DNA of 64,000 bases from Solilutibacter pythonis (GTDB taxonomy: Bacteria > Pseudomonadota > Gammaproteobacteria > Xanthomonadales > Xanthomonadaceae). The notes under the pieces are model-generated. The model saw only the letters and a program-made list of their open reading frames with translations, was not told the origin of the DNA and made no database searches. Location of the stretch: positions 62,001 to 126,000 of the forward strand of contig NZ_RFLY01000003.1 in NCBI RefSeq assembly GCF_003697345.1. The letters run 5' to 3'. The position numbers and the translations under genes were made by a program. This document shows, in pieces, positions 20,632 to 30,821 of this stretch. The number at the start of each line of letters is the position of its first letter. Position 1 is the first letter of the stretch.

Positions 20632-22349
20632 TGCGACGCGACCTCTCCGGCATCGGCGCCTCGCGCGGGGCGGCGCTCGGCCGCGCGCGGGTGCGACTGC
20701 CGCATGCGCTGGAGGTCGAGCAGGCGCACATCGAGGCGCACGAGGTCGAAGCCGAGCTCGCGCGCGTGCATCGCGCCATCGCGCAGGTGCGCGAGGAAAT
20801 CCACCGTCTGCGCGAGCGCCTGCATGGCGCGCTGGCGCACGAGGTCGGTGAATTCCTCGATCTGCACGCCCTGTTGCTGGACGACCCCGAGCTGCTTCAG
20901 GGTCTGGACGACTACATCCGCCGCAAACGCTACACCGCCGATTACGCCCTGCGCCGCCAGCGCGACCGCATCGCCAACGTGTTCCTGGGGATGGAAGACG
21001 CCTATCTGCGCAGCCGCATCGACGACATCGACCAGGTGATCGGCCGCATCCACGCCGCCCTGCACCAGTGCGACGCGGAGCTACACGGCATCGCCGGCGA
21101 CATCCTCGTCACCGACGCCATCGCCCCGGCCGAGGTGGCGCAGTTGCAGGCGCAGGGCGTGCTGGCGGTGGTCACGACCGGCGGCAGTGCGCTTTCGCAC
21201 AGCGCGATCCTCGCCCGCAGTCTGCACTTGCCGCTGGTGGTCGGCGCCGCGCTGGCGCTGCAAAACATCAACGACGGAGACGTGCTGGCGGTCGATGGCG
21301 GCGAGGGAATCGTCATCCGCGAGCCGGAAAGCGCGGACCTCCAAGCGCATCGCCAGCGTCTGGCCGCCTATCGGCAGGAGCACAGGCAGCTTGGCCGCCT
21401 GCGCCGCGAGCCGACCCGTACCCGCGACGGCGTCGACATCAAGCTATGGGCGAACGCCGAATCGCGCGCCGACGTGGCCGAGGCGCACGCGCTGGGCGCG
21501 GCCGGCGTTGGCCTGTACCGCACCGAATTCCTGTTCCTGGGCACCCACGAGCTGCCGGACGAAGACACCCAGTTCCACGCCTACCGCGATCTGGTGCTGG
21601 GCCTGACCGGACGCACCGCCACCCTCCGCACCCTCGATCTCGGCGCCGACAAGGCCGACGACACCGGCCTGGCGCCGCGCAACGAGGAAAACCCGGCGCT
21701 CGGCCTGCGCGGCATCCGCCTGTCGCTGTCGCGGCGGGACGTCTTCCGCACCCAGTTGCGGGCCATCCTGCGCGCCTCCGGTTACGGCCCGCTGCGCATC
21801 CTGCTGCCGATGGTCAGCGGGCGCGAGGAAATCCGCGCCGCGCGGCGCCTGATCGCCGAGACCGCCGCCGAATTGCGCGAAGCGGGCCACGTCGTCACCG
21901 AGGCGATCCCGCTCGGCGCGATGATCGAAGTACCGGCCGCCGCCATCGCCCTGCCCGGTTTCATCCGCGAGGTGGATTTCCTTTCCATCGGCACCAACGA
22001 CCTGGTGCAATACCTGCTGGCCGCCGACCGCGACAACGAATATCTCGGCGAACTCTACACGCCGCTGCATCCGGCCCTGCTGCGAATGCTGGCCGATGTC
22101 ATCCGCATCGGCGGCCGGCATGCGCGGCCGGTCTCGGTCTGCGGCGAAATGGCCGGCGATGCGCACTTCACCCCACTGCTGCTAGCGCTGGGGCTGACGG
22201 AATTCAGCCTGCACCCCGGTACTTTGCTGGAAGTGCGACGCACCATCCGCAACGCCGATCTCACCACGCTGCGCAAAGCCGGCCGCACCCTGCTGCGGGC
22301 ACGCGACCGCGCCGCCATCGAGCACTGGATGCGCGCGCACGAAGCCTGA
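20631..22349 (+). CDS. ptsI: phosphoenolpyruvate-protein phosphotransferase (enzyme I)
   Basis: Transfers phosphate from PEP to HPr. The 572-residue protein has the active-site His190 in TTGGSALSHSAILARS, the GVGLYRTEFLFL and RTLDLGADK blocks of the PEP-binding barrel, and the catalytic Cys in RPVSVCGEMAGD. Length is normal for EI without a GAF domain, so this is not PtsP. Confidence 0.97.
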   Translation: MRRDLSGIGASRGAALGRARVRLPHALEVEQAHIEAHEVEAELARVHRAIAQVREEIHRLRERLHGALAHEVGEFLDLHALLLDDPELLQGLDDYIRRKRYTADYALRRQRDRIANVFLGMEDAYLRSRIDDIDQVIGRIHAALHQCDAELHGIAGDILVTDAIAPAEVAQLQAQGVLAVVTTGGSALSHSAILARSLHLPLVVGAALALQNINDGDVLAVDGGEGIVIREPESADLQAHRQRLAAYRQEHRQLGRLRREPTRTRDGVDIKLWANAESRADVAEAHALGAAGVGLYRTEFLFLGTHELPDEDTQFHAYRDLVLGLTGRTATLRTLDLGADKADDTGLAPRNEENPALGLRGIRLSLSRRDVFRTQLRAILRASGYGPLRILLPMVSGREEIRAARRLIAETAAELREAGHVVTEAIPLGAMIEVPAAAIALPGFIREVDFLSIGTNDLVQYLLAADRDNEYLGELYTPLHPALLRMLADVIRIGGRHARPVSVCGEMAGDAHFTPLLLALGLTEFSLHPGTLLEVRRTIRNADLTTLRKAGRTLLRARDRAAIEHWMRAHEA

Positions 22350-22477
22350 CAGGCTTCCAAGCCCGCGGGGCAGCGGCGATAATGCCGCCATCATGAACGT
22401 CTGATCCCCGTCGCGCCGCAGGTGCGACCCCGCCCTGCGATCGCGCCCCGGCACGACCGCGCCATCCGGAACCCGCC

Positions 22478-23839
22478 ATGGCCGAAGCCCTTCGCCACGA
22501 CAAGACCGTGCGCCAGCTGCGCATGCTCTCCGATGCGCTGGACAGCGGCCGCCTGGGCCCGGTGCGGCGGATGGTCAATTCGCTGACCCCGGCCGAGATC
22601 GGCAACCTGCTGGAATCGCTGCCGCAGGCCAAGCGCAGCGTGATGTGGGGCCTGGTCGATCCCGAGGACGACGGCGAGGTGCTGGTCCACGTCGGCGAAG
22701 AGGTGCGGGAGAGCCTGATCGCCGAGATGGACGACGACGAACTGGTCGCCGCCGTCGAGGACCTCGACATCGACGACCTCGCCGACCTGGTCGAGGATCT
22801 GCCCGATACGGTGATCGACGAAGTCCTGAAATCGATGGACCGCGACAACCGCGAGCGCCTGGAACAAGTGCTCTCCTACGACGAGGACACCGCCGGCCGT
22901 CTGATGAACCCCGACGTGGTGACGGTGCGCGCCGACACCAGCATCGACGTGGTGCTGCGCTACCTGCGCCTGCGCGGCGAGCTGCCCGACAACACCGACC
23001 ACCTCTACGTGGTCAACAAGCGCCACCAGTTGATGGGCTGGGTGGCGTTGCAGGACCTGGTCACCCACGACGGCGGAACGCCGATCAACCAGTTGATCGA
23101 CGACCAACTGGAATCGATCCACGTCGAGGATTCCAGCGACGAAGTCGCCCACCGCTTCTCCGACAACGACTGGGTCTCCGCGCCGGTGGTGGACGACGCC
23201 AACGTGCTGCTCGGCCGCATCACCATCGACGACGTAGTCGACATCATCCGCGAGCAGGCCGAACATCAGGCGCTCGGCGCGGCCGGCCTGGACGACGACG
23301 AAGACCTGTTCTCGCCGGTCAGCCGGGCTTTCCGCCGCCGCCTCGTCTGGCTGGGCATCAACCTGTGCACGGCCTTCCTCGCCGCCTCGGTGGTGGATCG
23401 CTTCGAAAGCTCCATCGAGAAGCTCACCGCGCTCGCGGTGCTCATGCCGATCATCGCCGGCATGGGCGGCAACGCCGGCACCCAGGTGCTGACGCTCATG
23501 GTGCGCGGCATCGCGCTGGGCCAGATCGCTTCGAGCAACGTGCCGACCTTGGTATGGAAGGAAGTGCGGGTGGCGGTGATCAACGGCCTGATCCTCGGCG
23601 TCCTGCTCGGGCTGGTGGTGCTGGTGTGGTTCCACAACCCGGCGCTGGCCGGCGTCATCGGCATCGCGCTCACCGCCAACTTCACCTTCGCCGCGCTCGG
23701 CGGCGTGTTCGTGCCGGTTACGCTCAGGCGCTTCGGTTTCGATCCCGCGCTGGCCGGCGGCGTCATCCTCACCACCATCACCGACACGCTGGGCTTCCTC
23801 ACCTTCCTCGGCCTCGCCACGCTGATCCTGCTGCGATGA
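22478..23839 (+). CDS. mgtE: magnesium transporter MgtE
   Basis: Mg2+ channel of 453 residues: acidic N-terminal MgtE_N superhelix (about 1-130), two CBS motifs (about 135-255), then five membrane helices (about 290-453) containing the pore segment MPIIAGMGGNAGTQ. The many Asp/Glu pairs in the cytosolic part fit Mg2+ sensing. ptsI-mgtE adjacency is usual in this family of bacteria. It overlaps the next gene as ATGA. Confidence 0.95.
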   Translation: MAEALRHDKTVRQLRMLSDALDSGRLGPVRRMVNSLTPAEIGNLLESLPQAKRSVMWGLVDPEDDGEVLVHVGEEVRESLIAEMDDDELVAAVEDLDIDDLADLVEDLPDTVIDEVLKSMDRDNRERLEQVLSYDEDTAGRLMNPDVVTVRADTSIDVVLRYLRLRGELPDNTDHLYVVNKRHQLMGWVALQDLVTHDGGTPINQLIDDQLESIHVEDSSDEVAHRFSDNDWVSAPVVDDANVLLGRITIDDVVDIIREQAEHQALGAAGLDDDEDLFSPVSRAFRRRLVWLGINLCTAFLAASVVDRFESSIEKLTALAVLMPIIAGMGGNAGTQVLTLMVRGIALGQIASSNVPTLVWKEVRVAVINGLILGVLLGLVVLVWFHNPALAGVIGIALTANFTFAALGGVFVPVTLRRFGFDPALAGGVILTTITDTLGFLTFLGLATLILLR

Positions 23840-25089
23840 GCGCCGGCACGACGACGCCGCTGCCGGGCCTCGCCATCGTCGGCGGCGGTCCGGCCGGCCT
23901 CATGGCGGCGGAAACCGCGCGCGCGGCCGGCATCGAAGTCGATCTGTTCGATGCCATGGGCTCGGTCGGGCGCAAATTCCTGATCGCCGGCAAGGGCGGA
24001 CTGAACCTCACCCATTCCGAACCGCGCCCCGGCTTCGATGCCCGCTACCGCGAGCGCGCGGGTGAAGTCGGAGGCTGGCTGGACGGCTTCGATGCCGACG
24101 CCTTGCGCGATTGGGCGCTCGGCCTCGGCATCGACACCTATGTCGGCAGCTCGGGACGCGTGTTTCCGCGCGACCGCAAAGCCGCCCCCCTGCTACGCGG
24201 CTGGGTGCGCCGATTACGCGAATCCGGCGTGCGATTTCATCTACGGCACCGCTGGCTGGGCTGGGACGCGGCCAACGCGCACCGCTTCGCCACGCCCGGC
24301 GGCGAGTTGCGTTTCACCGCCCCCGCCACCGTGCTGGCTCTGGGCGGCGGCAGTTGGCCGCAGCTCGGCGGCGATGGCGGCTGGGCCGAACCGATACGCC
24401 AGGCCGGTATCGACATCGCCCCCCTGCAACCGGCCAATTGCGGCTTCGACATCGGCTGGAGCGAACACCTCGCCAGCCATTTCGCCGGCGCGCCGCTGAA
24501 GCCGGTCATCGCCCACTGGCGCGATGCCAACGGCCGCGAACACGCGCTACAGGGCGAATGCGTACTCACCGGAACCGGCATCGAAGGCAGCCTCGTCTAC
24601 GCGATTTCCGCCGAACTGCGCGATGCCATCACCCGCGATGGCGAGGCGCTGCTCTGGCTCGACCTCGTCCCGGGCCGCGACACCGCGCGGCTGCGCCAAG
24701 ACCTCGCCAAACCGCGCGGCAAACGCAGCCTGGGCGAACACCTGCGCCGCCAAGCCGGCCTGGATGCGGCAAAAACGGCACTGGTATTCGAAGCACTGGG
24801 ACGCGACGCCGGCAACGATGTCGAACGGCTTGGCGGCACCATCAAGCGCCTGCCGTTGATGCTTCGGCGACCGCGCCCGATCGCCGAAGCGATCAGCAGC
24901 GCCGGCGGCGTGCGGCTGGAAGCATTGGACGAAACCCTGATGTCGCACGCACACCCCGGCACCTTCTGCGCCGGCGAGATGCTGGACTGGGAAGCCCCGA
25001 CCGGCGGCTATCTGCTGCAAGCCTGCTTCGCCAGCGGCCTTTGCGCCGGGCGCGGCGCGGTAGCGTGGCTGCGGCGGCAAACCCCATAA
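23836..25089 (+). CDS. YhiN/HI0933-type NAD(P)/FAD-dependent oxidoreductase
   Basis: Flavoprotein of 417 residues with an N-terminal FAD motif LAIVGGGPAGLMAAETA, the family block GRKFLIAGKGGLNLTHSE, and C-terminal CAGEMLDWEAPTGGYLLQACFASG that closes the FAD site. The reaction is unknown for this widespread family. ATG 23836 overlaps the mgtE stop. Confidence 0.88.
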   Translation: MSAGTTTPLPGLAIVGGGPAGLMAAETARAAGIEVDLFDAMGSVGRKFLIAGKGGLNLTHSEPRPGFDARYRERAGEVGGWLDGFDADALRDWALGLGIDTYVGSSGRVFPRDRKAAPLLRGWVRRLRESGVRFHLRHRWLGWDAANAHRFATPGGELRFTAPATVLALGGGSWPQLGGDGGWAEPIRQAGIDIAPLQPANCGFDIGWSEHLASHFAGAPLKPVIAHWRDANGREHALQGECVLTGTGIEGSLVYAISAELRDAITRDGEALLWLDLVPGRDTARLRQDLAKPRGKRSLGEHLRRQAGLDAAKTALVFEALGRDAGNDVERLGGTIKRLPLMLRRPRPIAEAISSAGGVRLEALDETLMSHAHPGTFCAGEMLDWEAPTGGYLLQACFASGLCAGRGAVAWLRRQTP

Positions 25090-25455
25090 CCCACGCGCCG
25101 GACCAACCACGGCCGCCACCGTGCGCAACCTGAGTTTTAGCGGAAAATCGATACTACCCGCACTCGCCCAGGCTTCGAAGCCGCCAGGTGCGTCGCCCCG
25201 GCCCACCACCGCCCACGAATCCGGCGACGCACGAAGCAGAATCACGCGCGCTCGGCACTTCAGGCGGCATGAGCCGAAACAGAACGACATCGATCATGCG
25301 CGGGCACTCCTCGGCGCTTCGGCAAACCAGCCGACATACCCTGAGCCGAGCCAGCCGACAGGGGGAATCGCGCAGACAACATTCATGCAATCCTGCGCCC
25401 CGCCCGTGGGACTTCCGCGCCGGCGCTAATTTCCCGGCAGTTTTCCCGATAAGCG
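25090..25455. other. intergenic region without a supported gene
   Basis: Between the YhiN-like gene and the tRNA-Lys terminator. A short plus-strand frame near 25121-25429 exists but is arginine/proline-rich, resembles nothing recognisable and has no ribosome-binding site. No other structure was seen. Confidence 0.5.
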
Positions 25456-25487
25456 CGAAAAAGGGCTTGCGAACGGTCGCAAGCCCT
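25456..25487 (-). terminator. intrinsic terminator of tRNA-Lys
   Basis: Perfect 11-bp stem AGGGCTTGCGA (25462-25472) / TCGCAAGCCCT (25477-25487) with a four-base loop; on the minus strand the stem is followed by a TTTTT run. It lies 10 bp behind the tRNA 3' end. Confidence 0.85.
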
Positions 25488-25496
25488 CGATTCATA

Positions 25497-25572
25497 TGGT
25501 GGGCCGTGATGGACTCGAACCATCGACCAATTGATTAAAAGTCAACTGCTCTACCAACTGAGCTAACGGCCC
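25497..25572 (-). tRNA. tRNA-Lys (anticodon UUU)
   Basis: 76-nt cloverleaf with CCA encoded. The acceptor stem pairs GGGCCGT with ACGGCCC; D-arm TAGCTCAGTTGGTAGAGCA, anticodon loop CTTTTAA (UUU), T-arm GGTTCGAGTCC. It lies downstream of queC on the same strand and has its own terminator. Lys-UUU wobble U is normally modified; queC/queE concern queuosine in other tRNAs. Confidence 0.98.
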
Positions 25573-25618
25573 ATTGCGACTCTCGCCGCACCCCCGGCCT
25601 TGCACCGGGGCGTGCATC

Positions 25619-26323
25619 TTACACGATGTAGCGGGTATTGTCGGCGATGCCGGCCTCGACGAACCCCAGTGCGCGCAGGCGGCAGGCATCGCAATGGCCA
25701 CAGGCGCGGCCGTCGGCATCGGCCTGGTAGCAACTCACCGTCCGCGAGAAATCGACGCCCAGACGCACGCCCTCGCGAACGATCTCCCCCTTGGTCATCC
25801 GCATCAGCGGCGCGTGGATGCGAATGCCGCCTTCCTCCACACCGGCCTTGGTGGCCAGATTGGCCAGCCGCTCGAACGCTTCGATGAAAACCGGCCGGCA
25901 ATCCGGGTAGCCGGAATAATCCACCGCGTTGACGCCGCAGAAGATGTCGCGCGCGCCGAGCACTTCGGCCCAGCCCAACGCGACCGACAGCATGATGGTG
26001 TTGCGCGCCGGCACGTAGGTGCTGGGAATGGCGTCGCCGCCGATTTCGTGGCCGTCGTCGTCGGTGGGCACCGGGATGACTTCGTCGGTGAGCGCGGAGC
26101 CGCCGATCGCGCGCAGATCGACATCCACCGTCTTGTGGCGCGCGCAGCCGGTCATCGCGGCGACACGCTCGGCGGCGGCGAGTTCCGACTCGTGGCGCTG
26201 GCCGTAGGCGACCGACAACGCGAATACCTCGAAGCCCCGCGCGCGCGCGATCGCGGCGACCACCGCGGAATCCATGCCGCCTGAGACCAGCACCACCGCC
26301 CGCTTCGGCATCGTCGTCTTCAT
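25619..26323 (-). CDS. queC: 7-cyano-7-deazaguanine synthase
   Basis: ATP-dependent conversion of 7-carboxy-7-deazaguanine to preQ0 in queuosine synthesis. The 234-residue protein has the PP-loop [13 protein letters not shown] and the C-terminal zinc-binding cysteines (SCYQ...ACGHCDAC). ATG 26323 overlaps the queE stop; a start four codons later is also possible. Confidence 0.96.
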   Translation of the reverse strand: MKTTMPKRAVVLVSGGMDSAVVAAIARARGFEVFALSVAYGQRHESELAAAERVAAMTGCARHKTVDVDLRAIGGSALTDEVIPVPTDDDGHEIGGDAIPSTYVPARNTIMLSVALGWAEVLGARDIFCGVNAVDYSGYPDCRPVFIEAFERLANLATKAGVEEGGIRIHAPLMRMTKGEIVREGVRLGVDFSRTVSCYQADADGRACGHCDACRLRALGFVEAGIADNTRYIV

Positions 26324-26991
26324 CGGCCCTGCTCCTCGCCCCAAAGCTGCTTGTGCAACTGCATCTGGAAACGCACCGGCAGACGGTCGGCCACGATCCA
26401 TTCGGCCAGTTCGCGCGGCCGCAACTCGGTGTAACTGGGCGAGAACAGCACTTCGCAACGTTCGGCCAGACGGTGCTCGGCCAGCATGGCCTTCGCCCAG
26501 TCGTAGTCGGCGCGCGAGCAGATCACCAGCTTCACCTGGTCGCGCGGGGTCAGCAATGCCAGGTTGGTCCAACGGTTGCGCGCGGCCTCGCCGGAACCGG
26601 GCGTCTTGATGTCGACCACGCGCGCCACGCGCGGATCGACCCCGGCGATGTCCAACGCGCCGGCGGTTTCCAGCGAGACTTCGAAGCCCGCATCGCACAA
26701 TTTGGCCAACAGCGCGATGCAGCGCTTCTGCGCCAGCGGCTCGCCGCCGGTGACGCAGACGTGGCGCACGCCGTGTCCCTCGACCTCCCGGACGATGGCA
26801 TTGATTTCGCGCCATTCGCCACCGTGGAAGGCGTAAGCCGTGTCGCAATAGCCGCAACGCAGCGGGCAGCCGGTCAGGCGCACGAAAACAGTCGGGCAGC
26901 CGGCGCTGCGCGATTCGCCCTGCAACGAGCAGAAGATTTCGGTGATGCGCAGGCGATCCGCCACGGCGGGCTCGGGAGTGCTGGAATTCAT
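26320..26991 (-). CDS. queE: 7-carboxy-7-deazaguanine synthase
   Basis: Radical-SAM enzyme that contracts 6-carboxytetrahydropterin to 7-carboxy-7-deazaguanine. The 223-residue protein shows [14 protein letters not shown] and the cluster motif C42-x3-C46-x2-C49 ([11 protein letters not shown]), plus [12 protein letters not shown] 26991 places the conserved N-terminus correctly. It is coupled to queC by a 4-bp overlap. Confidence 0.95.
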   Translation of the reverse strand: MNSSTPEPAVADRLRITEIFCSLQGESRSAGCPTVFVRLTGCPLRCGYCDTAYAFHGGEWREINAIVREVEGHGVRHVCVTGGEPLAQKRCIALLAKLCDAGFEVSLETAGALDIAGVDPRVARVVDIKTPGSGEAARNRWTNLALLTPRDQVKLVICSRADYDWAKAMLAEHRLAERCEVLFSPSYTELRPRELAEWIVADRLPVRFQMQLHKQLWGEEQGR

Positions 26992-27037
26992 CGGCGGGAT
27001 TCTACCGCCTGGCACGCCGATGCCCCGGCCGCACGGC

Positions 27038-27817
27038 TTATTTCTTCGCGGCCCCCAGCGCACGCAGCCGCTGCTCGGCGCTACGCGCGGCATCGCTGCC
27101 GGGATACTGCTTGACCACCGCCGCCAGCGTCCTGCGCGCCTCGGCTTCCTGCTTCAGGCCAAGTTGCGAAAGCCCGAGCTTGAGCATGCCACCGGGTGTC
27201 TTGTCGTGATTGGGCCAACGCTGCGCCAGCGACTGGAACTGCTCCAGCGCCAAGGTGTAGTTCTCGGTGACGTAATAGCTTTCGCCGAGCCAGTAGACCG
27301 CGTTCGGCGCGTAGGGGCCGTTGGGGTGCCGGTCGAGGAAATCGGCGAACATCCGCGCGGAATCCGCGTATTTGCCGGCCTTCAACGCGGCCAGCGCGGC
27401 ATCGTAGGCGGCGCGCTCGCCGGGGGTTGCCGGCGCCGGCTCGCCCGCCGTCTCCGGCGGCGCGGCGGTAGCGTCAGGCATGCCGGCCGGGTCCAGTACT
27501 ACCGGCGGCGGCGCGCTTGCCGTCTCCAGCCGTTGCAGACGGGTATCGACATCGAGGTACTGCGTGCGGGCCGAACGCGCGGTCTCCTCGTTCTGGTGCT
27601 GCAATTCCTCGATCTGCGCGCGCAGGCCCTGTATCTCGTTGCGCATCTCCTCGATCTGGCGCAGCAGTTCGAGGGTAGGCGAAGGCGCATTCGCCTGCTG
27701 CTCCAACGCGGCGACGCGATCGGCAATGCTTTGCCGACGCTGCGCCTCGGCCGGCGCCGAGGCGAACAGGGCGACCGACAACGCGGACGACAGCAGGAAC
27801 GAATGCGGCTTCTTCAT
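27038..27817 (-). CDS. cpoB: Tol-Pal system coordinator CpoB (YbgF)
   Basis: Periplasmic protein of 259 residues linking Tol-Pal constriction to peptidoglycan synthesis. It has a signal peptide (MKKPHSFLLSSALSVALFASAPAEA), a coiled-coil trimerisation segment (about 30-95), a Pro/Ala linker, then TPR repeats (about 135-259; GKYADSARMFADFLDRHPNG). It follows pal by 13 bp in the usual order. Confidence 0.92.
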   Translation of the reverse strand: MKKPHSFLLSSALSVALFASAPAEAQRRQSIADRVAALEQQANAPSPTLELLRQIEEMRNEIQGLRAQIEELQHQNEETARSARTQYLDVDTRLQRLETASAPPPVVLDPAGMPDATAAPPETAGEPAPATPGERAAYDAALAALKAGKYADSARMFADFLDRHPNGPYAPNAVYWLGESYYVTENYTLALEQFQSLAQRWPNHDKTPGGMLKLGLSQLGLKQEAEARRTLAAVVKQYPGSDAARSAEQRLRALGAAKK

Positions 27818-27830
27818 CACGGTCGGTCGC

Positions 27831-28358
27831 TTACGGCACGGTGTAGTTGAGGTCGGCGCGGCGGTTCTTCGACCAGCAGCCCTCGTTCGACTCGCGGCAC
27901 TCCGGGCGCTCCTCGCCGAAGCTGACCACGGTGACCTGGCCATTGCTGGCGCCTTGCGCTTGCAGCGCCTGCATCACCGCGTTGGCGCGGCGCTCGCCGA
28001 GGCCAAGGTTGTACTCCTGGCTGCCGCGTTCGTCGGTGTTGCCTTCCAGCGTCAGGCGCGCCATCGGACGGTCGCGCAAGTACTTGGCGTGGCAGAGGAT
28101 CAGGTTCTGGAATTCCGGCTTGACACCGTCGCGATCCAGGTCGAAATACAGCGAGCGCTGGCGCAGGCAGGCGTCACGATCGAGATCGGCGGCCGTGTAG
28201 GCGCCGGGCGCCGGGGTATAGGGAGCGGGGGCGGTATCGGCCGGAGCGGTGGCGTCGCCGGTGGTCGGCGGCGGCGGGGTTTCCTTCACTTTCTTGGAAC
28301 AGGCGACGACGCTGGTGCACAACATCGCGGCGAGGACGAGGCGGGGGATCGGGTGCAT
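27831..28358 (-). CDS. pal: peptidoglycan-associated lipoprotein Pal
   Basis: Outer-membrane lipoprotein of 175 residues anchoring the envelope during division. It has a lipobox ending in Cys (LCTSVVAC), a Pro/Thr/Ala-rich tether, and a C-terminal OmpA-like peptidoglycan-binding domain with LEGNTDERGSQEYNLGLGER. Cysteines in the mature part (DACLRQ, LILCHA, PECRE, EGCW) are more numerous than in enterobacterial Pal and could form disulfides. Confidence 0.95.
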   Translation of the reverse strand: MHPIPRLVLAAMLCTSVVACSKKVKETPPPPTTGDATAPADTAPAPYTPAPGAYTAADLDRDACLRQRSLYFDLDRDGVKPEFQNLILCHAKYLRDRPMARLTLEGNTDERGSQEYNLGLGERRANAVMQALQAQGASNGQVTVVSFGEERPECRESNEGCWSKNRRADLNYTVP

Positions 28359-28398
28359 CGGGGTTCTCCTGTCAGGGGGTCGTGTGGAAGTTGGCCGC

Positions 28399-29694
28399 TC
28401 AGCGCCGCTCGCGGTACGGACCCCAGGCGGGGTCGCGGACGTCGCCGGCGGCGGGCAAGCGCTCGCGCACGCGGCCATCGCTGGAAACTACCTGCAAGGC
28501 ACTGCCGCTGCCGGCGCGGGCGGCATACACCACCATCGCGGCATTCGGCGACAAACTGGGCTTTTCGTCGAGCGAGCCGGGCGAGATCGTACTCCAGCGC
28601 GCGCCGCCCAGGCTCGAATCCATCAGCGCGATGCGATAGCTGTTGCCGCCACCCTGCACCATGGCGATCTTGCGGCCATCGGCGGAGACGCTGGCATCGG
28701 CGTTGTAGCCGCCCTGGAAGCTGACCCGGGTGGCCCCGCCGCCGCCGGCCGAGGCGCGGTATATCTGCGGGCGGCCGCCGCGGTCGGAAGTGAAATACAG
28801 GCTGCCGCCATCGGCGCTCCAGGTGGCGCTGGTATCGATACCCGACTGGCGCGTCACCTGCGACAACGATTTGCTGTCGAGGTCCATCACGTAGATTTCC
28901 GGATTGCCGCTCTTGGAAAGCGTCATCGCCAGGCGACGGCCATCGGGCGAGAACGCCGGCGCGCTGTTGATGCCGGGGAAGGCGGCGACGCGCTCGCGCT
29001 GGCCGCTGCCCAGGTCCTGCACGTAAATCGCCGAATTGCCGCTCTCGAAGCTGACATAGGCCAACCGCCGGCCATCCGGGCTCCACGCCGGCGACATCAG
29101 CGGGGCATTGGAATTGGCGACGCTGCGGGCGCCGTGCCCATCGGCATCGGCCACCATGATGGCGTACCTGGCCGACTTGCCCAGGCCGCTGACGCTGACA
29201 TAGGCCATCCGGGTCCAGAACGCGCCGCGCACGCCCGTCACCTTCTCATAGACTTCGTCGGCGATCTGGTGGGCGATGTCGCGCATCGCGGTGGACGGGC
29301 CGGTCTTGATCAGGCCGATGACGCGGGTCTGGTTGGCGACGTCGAACAGTTCGTATTGCACGGACAAATCGCCAATGACGCGGCCGACCAGCAGCCAGTC
29401 CTGCCCCAGGGTGCGCCAGAACGGATAGTTGACCTCGGCCGTGGCAGTCGGGCGCTCGCCCAGATCGCGTTCGGGCAAGGGCCGGAACTGGCCGGAGCGG
29501 GCCAGGTCGGCGGTCACGATCGCGGCGATCTCCGCCCCTTTGTCGCCGCCGAACGGCACCACGGCAATCGGGGTGGCGGCATCGCGGCCGCCCACCAGGT
29601 CGACCTCGGCCTGTTGGGCAAAGGCCAGGCCGGTGTAAAACACCAGCAGGCTGGTAAGGAGGAAGCGCTTCGCGAAGTGGGGAAAGGCTTTCAT
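28399..29694 (-). CDS. tolB: Tol-Pal system protein TolB
   Basis: Periplasmic beta-propeller protein of 431 residues that binds Pal and TolA. It has a signal peptide (MKAFPHFAKRFLLTSLLVFYTGLAFA), an N-terminal TolB domain, and WD40-like repeats with the recurring AFSPDGRRLA / SPAWSPDGRRLAYVS pattern. ATG 29694 immediately precedes the signal peptide. Confidence 0.96.
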   Translation of the reverse strand: MKAFPHFAKRFLLTSLLVFYTGLAFAQQAEVDLVGGRDAATPIAVVPFGGDKGAEIAAIVTADLARSGQFRPLPERDLGERPTATAEVNYPFWRTLGQDWLLVGRVIGDLSVQYELFDVANQTRVIGLIKTGPSTAMRDIAHQIADEVYEKVTGVRGAFWTRMAYVSVSGLGKSARYAIMVADADGHGARSVANSNAPLMSPAWSPDGRRLAYVSFESGNSAIYVQDLGSGQRERVAAFPGINSAPAFSPDGRRLAMTLSKSGNPEIYVMDLDSKSLSQVTRQSGIDTSATWSADGGSLYFTSDRGGRPQIYRASAGGGGATRVSFQGGYNADASVSADGRKIAMVQGGGNSYRIALMDSSLGGARWSTISPGSLDEKPSLSPNAAMVVYAARAGSGSALQVVSSDGRVRERLPAAGDVRDPAWGPYRERR

Positions 29695-29800
29695 GAATCC
29701 GGGGCCGAGGTTCCTGTGCGGCAAAGATTAACGTGCCGGGAAGTGATAGATGAATGGAAGTTCAGGGTCAACTGGATGTTGCCACGACAAATCCGCCTTT

Positions 29801-30781
29801 TCACCGCGAGGGGAAGAAATTCACCACGAAATCGCGCAAAGCGAGATCCTCGTTGCCTTTCAGCGGCAGCGGGCTGGCTTTTTTCACCGCCGCCTCGACG
29901 GTGCGCCGGTTCTGTTCGCTGTAAGGGCAGCTCGGCTGCACCTCGGCCGAGAGCACTTCGCCTCCGGGCAGCAGTTTGATGCGGATCGGGCAACGCTGGC
30001 CGCGCGGGATGTCGTCCGGGCGTCGCCACTGCTTCTCGATTTCTCCAACCACCAGCGCCAGCCATTCGGCGCGCGTGTCCTTGCCCTGCCCCGCGCCCGC
30101 CGCCGGCCCCGGGTTGGACGCCGCCGCGCGCGCGGCGACCCGCGCCTGGGCATCGGCCTGTTGCTGGGCGCGGGCGGCGGCCAGCTCCAAGGCGCGCTGT
30201 TCGCGGGCCTCCTTGTCGGCCTTGGCTTTCGCCTCGGCATCCGCCTTGGCCTTGGCTTCGGCCTGCTGCCGGGCCGCCAGGCGCCGCTTCTGTTCGGCCT
30301 GTGCCTGTGCCTGCCGGTGCTGCAACTCGATCTGCTCCTGCCGGCGTTTCTCTTCCTGTTCGCGCTCGCGGGTCTCGCGGTCGATCGCCTCGCGACGGGC
30401 TTCGTCCTGCTCGCGGGTGTCGGGCTGGGCCAACGGCGCCTGCGGGGCCGGCCGTGGCGGCACGGCCGCCTCCTGCGGCTCGGGTTCGGGTTCTGGTTGC
30501 GGCAGTGGCGGCGCTTCCTCGACGGCTTCGTCCATCGCCCGGGGCAGTGGTTCGGGCGTCACTTCCACCTCCACCGGTGCGCGGCTGGCCAGTGCACGCC
30601 GCATCTTCGCCGACAACGCGCCGGCATCGACCATCTCCGCCTCCACCACCGGGCCGCCGCCGGCCGGATCGGCGCGCTTGCGCACCCAGTGCAGACCGGC
30701 GAAAACCAATACGGCCAGCAACGCGTGCAGGCCCAACGCGAAGGCGACGGCACGGGCGGTATCGGCGCGCGTCTCCCTCAT
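29801..30781 (-). CDS. tolA: Tol-Pal system protein TolA
   Basis: Inner-membrane protein of 326 residues spanning to the outer membrane. One N-terminal helix (about 11-32), a Pro/Glu-rich stretch, a long Lys/Ala/Glu/Arg-rich helical rod (about 115-225), and a C-terminal TonB-like domain with PIRIKLLPGGEVLSAEV and FVVNFFPSR. Domain order is canonical; the rod is shorter than in E. coli (421 residues total). Confidence 0.94.
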   Translation of the reverse strand: MRETRADTARAVAFALGLHALLAVLVFAGLHWVRKRADPAGGGPVVEAEMVDAGALSAKMRRALASRAPVEVEVTPEPLPRAMDEAVEEAPPLPQPEPEPEPQEAAVPPRPAPQAPLAQPDTREQDEARREAIDRETREREQEEKRRQEQIELQHRQAQAQAEQKRRLAARQQAEAKAKADAEAKAKADKEAREQRALELAAARAQQQADAQARVAARAAASNPGPAAGAGQGKDTRAEWLALVVGEIEKQWRRPDDIPRGQRCPIRIKLLPGGEVLSAEVQPSCPYSEQNRRTVEAAVKKASPLPLKGNEDLALRDFVVNFFPSR

Positions 30782-30821
30782 CGCCCCGCCCCGCCTGCCC
30801 GCACGCCGGACATGCCAGCGC

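Noticed and set aside
22645-25089. Very long plus-strand open frame of about 814 codons
   Set aside because: Its first half is an Arg/Gly/Pro-rich shadow of mgtE in another frame; only the last 417 codons are the real YhiN-like gene starting at 23836.
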